From: DATEBA01 sp035288045
GTDB lineage: Bacteria > Actinomycetota > UBA4738 > HRBIN12
NCBI GenBank assembly: GCA_035288045.1
Contig: DATEBA010000068.1
Location: 1-49,754, forward strand
Length of the DNA stretch: 49,754 nucleotides
Direction: 5' to 3'
Positions 48,141 through 49,754 of the stretch are shown piece by piece. How positions within the stretch are numbered: the first letter of the stretch is position 1; each line of letters begins with the position of its first letter. The translations under genes were made by a program, and so were the position numbers. A model generated the notes under the pieces. The model ran no database searches. It was not told the DNA's origin and saw only the letters and a program-made list of their open reading frames with translations.

Positions 48141-49480
48141 CCGACCGGATCGTCACCGCGCGCTGGGGGGAGCCCGACACGGTCTGGATCGACCGCTACA
48201 TAAGGACAGGAGGCTACCGGGCTCTCAAGAAGGCACTGAAGATGGCGCCAGTCGAGGTGATCGAGGAGGTCAAGGCCTCCGGCCTCCGGGGTCGCGGCGG
48301 CGCGGGGTTCCCCACGGGCGTGAAGTGGTCGTTCGTGCCGCAGGACACCGGCAAGCCGACGTACGTCGTCGTGAACTTGGACGAGTCCGAGCCGGGGACC
48401 TTCAACAACAGGGAGCTCGTCGAGCGCGACCCCCACCAGCTCCTCGAGGGCGCGATCATCGCGGCCTACGCGATCGGCGCCGGCTCGGTGTTCGTCTACT
48501 GCCGCGGCGAGTTCCTCTGGCCCGGGCTGGTCCTGGAGCGCGCGATCGCCGAGGGTTACGAGAAGGGTTTCCTCGGCAAGGGGATCGGGCGGTCCAAGTA
48601 CGACGTCGACGTCGTGTTGCACCGCGGCGCCGGTGCGTACATCTGCGGCGAGGAGACCGCATTGCTGGAGTCGCTCGAGGGATTCCGCGGGCAGCCGCGG
48701 CAGCGCCCGCCGTTCCCGGCGGTCGAGGGGCTCTACTCGGCCCCGACCGTGGTCAACAACGTCGAGACGCTCTGCAACGTGCCGCACATCATCGAAAACG
48801 GCGCGGCGTGGTACGCGTCGATCGGTACCGAGAGGTCGCCGGGAACGAAGGTCTTCTCGGTCTCGGGGAAGGTCGAGCGCCCGGGCAACTTCGAGGTCGA
48901 GATGGGCACCCCGTTCGAGGTGCTCCTGGAGGAGCGCGCCGGCGGCGTCCTGGGCGGCAAGCGCCTCAAGGCCTGGACGCCCGGTGGGTCCTCGACGCCG
49001 TTCCTGACGGCCGAGCACGTCGATGTCGGGCTCGACTTCGAGTCGATCCAGGCCGCCGGGTCGCTGCTGGGCACGGGCGCGGTCATCGTCTGCGACGAGG
49101 CGGACTGCATGGTCGAAGCCGCTAGACGACTGGTGCGGTTCTACGCGCACGAGTCCTGCGGGAAGTGCGCGACCTGCCGCGAGGGCACCTGGTGGGCGGT
49201 GCGCGTGCTCGGGAGAGTGGAGGACGGGCTCGGACGTCCCGAGGACCTGCCGCTCCTGGCAGACCTCGGACGCAACATGCTGGGCCGCGGCTTCTGCGTG
49301 CTCGTCGACGGCGCCGTCTCGCCGATGGAGTCGACGCTCCGGTTCTTCCGCGACGAGTACGAGGCGCACGTGCGGGAAGGCCGGTGCCCGGTGACGGGCG
49401 AGGGACCCGGCCGCCGCCCGATCGAGGAACCGGTTGTGCCCACCGAGGCGCCGCTCTCGCTCTCGGAGGTCCTGGGGTGA
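48137..49480 (+). CDS. nuoF: NADH-quinone oxidoreductase subunit F
   Basis: 447 residues from GTG 48137. LRGRGGAGFPTGVKW is the FMN/NADH loop; GAYICGEETALLESLEG is typical; the N3 [4Fe-4S] ligands are Cys341, Cys344, Cys347 and Cys387 (ESCGKCATCREGT, GRGFCVL). It oxidises NADH. The C-terminal 40 residues extend past the usual end with an acidic Pro-rich tail. Confidence 0.97.
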   Translation: MTDRIVTARWGEPDTVWIDRYIRTGGYRALKKALKMAPVEVIEEVKASGLRGRGGAGFPTGVKWSFVPQDTGKPTYVVVNLDESEPGTFNNRELVERDPHQLLEGAIIAAYAIGAGSVFVYCRGEFLWPGLVLERAIAEGYEKGFLGKGIGRSKYDVDVVLHRGAGAYICGEETALLESLEGFRGQPRQRPPFPAVEGLYSAPTVVNNVETLCNVPHIIENGAAWYASIGTERSPGTKVFSVSGKVERPGNFEVEMGTPFEVLLEERAGGVLGGKRLKAWTPGGSSTPFLTAEHVDVGLDFESIQAAGSLLGTGAVIVCDEADCMVEAARRLVRFYAHESCGKCATCREGTWWAVRVLGRVEDGLGRPEDLPLLADLGRNMLGRGFCVLVDGAVSPMESTLRFFRDEYEAHVREGRCPVTGEGPGRRPIEEPVVPTEAPLSLSEVLG

Positions 49481-49754
49481 ACGACGGCTCCGTGACCCTT
49501 TCGATCGACGGCAAGGAGGTGACCGTTCCGGAGGGGACGCTCGTGATCCGCGCCGCCGAGCGGCTCGGGATCGAGATCCCGCGGTTCTGCGACCACCCGC
49601 TCCTCGATCCGGTCGGCGCCTGCCGGCAGTGCTACGTCGAGATCGAGGGGCAGGGGAAGCTGATCACATCTTGCACAGCGGCCGCGACGGAGAGCATGAA
49701 GGTCCGCTCGCAGCACACGAGCGACCTCGCACGGGAGGCGCAGGTCGCGAACCT
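49477..49754 (+). CDS. nuoG: NADH-quinone oxidoreductase subunit G, N-terminal part (cut by window end)
   Basis: 92 complete codons from GTG 49477 (GTGA overlap with nuoF). The [2Fe-2S] ligands Cys38, Cys49, Cys52 and Cys66 (FCDHPLL, ACRQCYVE, SCTAAA) mark the ferredoxin-like domain of NuoG. The rest of the gene and probably nuoH-N lie beyond the window. Confidence 0.93.
   Translation, partial: MNDGSVTLSIDGKEVTVPEGTLVIRAAERLGIEIPRFCDHPLLDPVGACRQCYVEIEGQGKLITSCTAAATESMKVRSQHTSDLAREAQVAN

Noticed and set aside
47771..49369. 532-residue open frame on the minus strand
   Set aside because: Antisense to nuoE and nuoF, which have complete cofactor motifs.

Overview
The window is a gene-dense, high-GC stretch (by eye about 70% G+C) with no tRNA, rRNA, insertion sequence or CRISPR array. 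It looks like a chromosomal segment of an uncultivated actinobacterium, probably outside the classical Actinomycetia. The support is: a 33-residue bS22 (AURKAIP1/COX24-type) ribosomal protein next to an Rv0500A-like excisionase-fold HTH protein, near proC and an Rv0498-like isomerase (a loosened form of the mycobacterial Rv0496-Rv0501 neighbourhood); an actinobacterial phosphatase family member; Rex together with a Rex operator; many GTG/TTG starts; and several TANNNT -10 boxes 6-9 nt before start codons, as in leaderless actinobacterial transcripts. Phylum-level placement is inference.

Layout. 1-9.3 kb: end of proline dehydrogenase, proC, a tiny basic gene, a divergent FAH-fold gene, then a tightly coupled catabolic run (P5C dehydrogenase, class-III aminotransferase, two-subunit CoA-transferase, second class-III aminotransferase, AcuC-type deacetylase). 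9.3-19.3 kb: pyruvate kinase, AmrS radical SAM protein, DUF4342, SDR, phosphatase, HTH protein, Clp1/Grc3-type P-loop kinase, bS22, hydrolase lipoprotein, SAM hydroxide adenosyltransferase, a broken gene, VOC protein, isomerase, membrane protein. 19.4-25.2 kb: DUF4331, TPR and NicO-type transporter genes facing an ECF sigma/anti-sigma pair, then a glutaredoxin-like gene. 25.2-25.9 kb: rex with a good promoter.

25.9-30.7 kb (minus strand) encodes a Rieske/cytochrome-b complex with a split, b6f-like cytochrome b, a membrane cytochrome c, an embedded two-cluster ferredoxin and three unrecognised membrane proteins. 30.8-34.1 kb holds System II cytochrome c maturation (ccdA, resB, ccsB). 34.2-40.4 kb is a caa3-type oxidase operon (ctaC, D, E, F, ctaG, a two-cupredoxin protein, a TlpA thioredoxin). 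A ctaA-ctaB fusion (haem A/O synthesis) lies opposite. 42.2-43.6 kb: prenyl diphosphate synthase and a flavin/F420-type protein. 43.6 kb to the end: a menaquinone-reductase-like flavoprotein followed by nuoA-G (nuoG cut by the window edge), preceded by a perfect Rex-type operator.

Together the right half encodes most of an aerobic respiratory chain: NADH to menaquinone (Nuo), menaquinol to cytochrome c (b6f-like complex), cytochrome c to oxygen (caa3), plus haem and cytochrome assembly. A Rex site appears to couple nuo expression to NADH/NAD+. The most unusual parts are the ferredoxin-containing b6f-like operon, the perfect hairpin burying the ribosome-binding site of the RNA-kinase-like gene beside bS22, the bTHX-like micro-gene after proC, and four convergent gene pairs that share a single CTAG as both stop codons.
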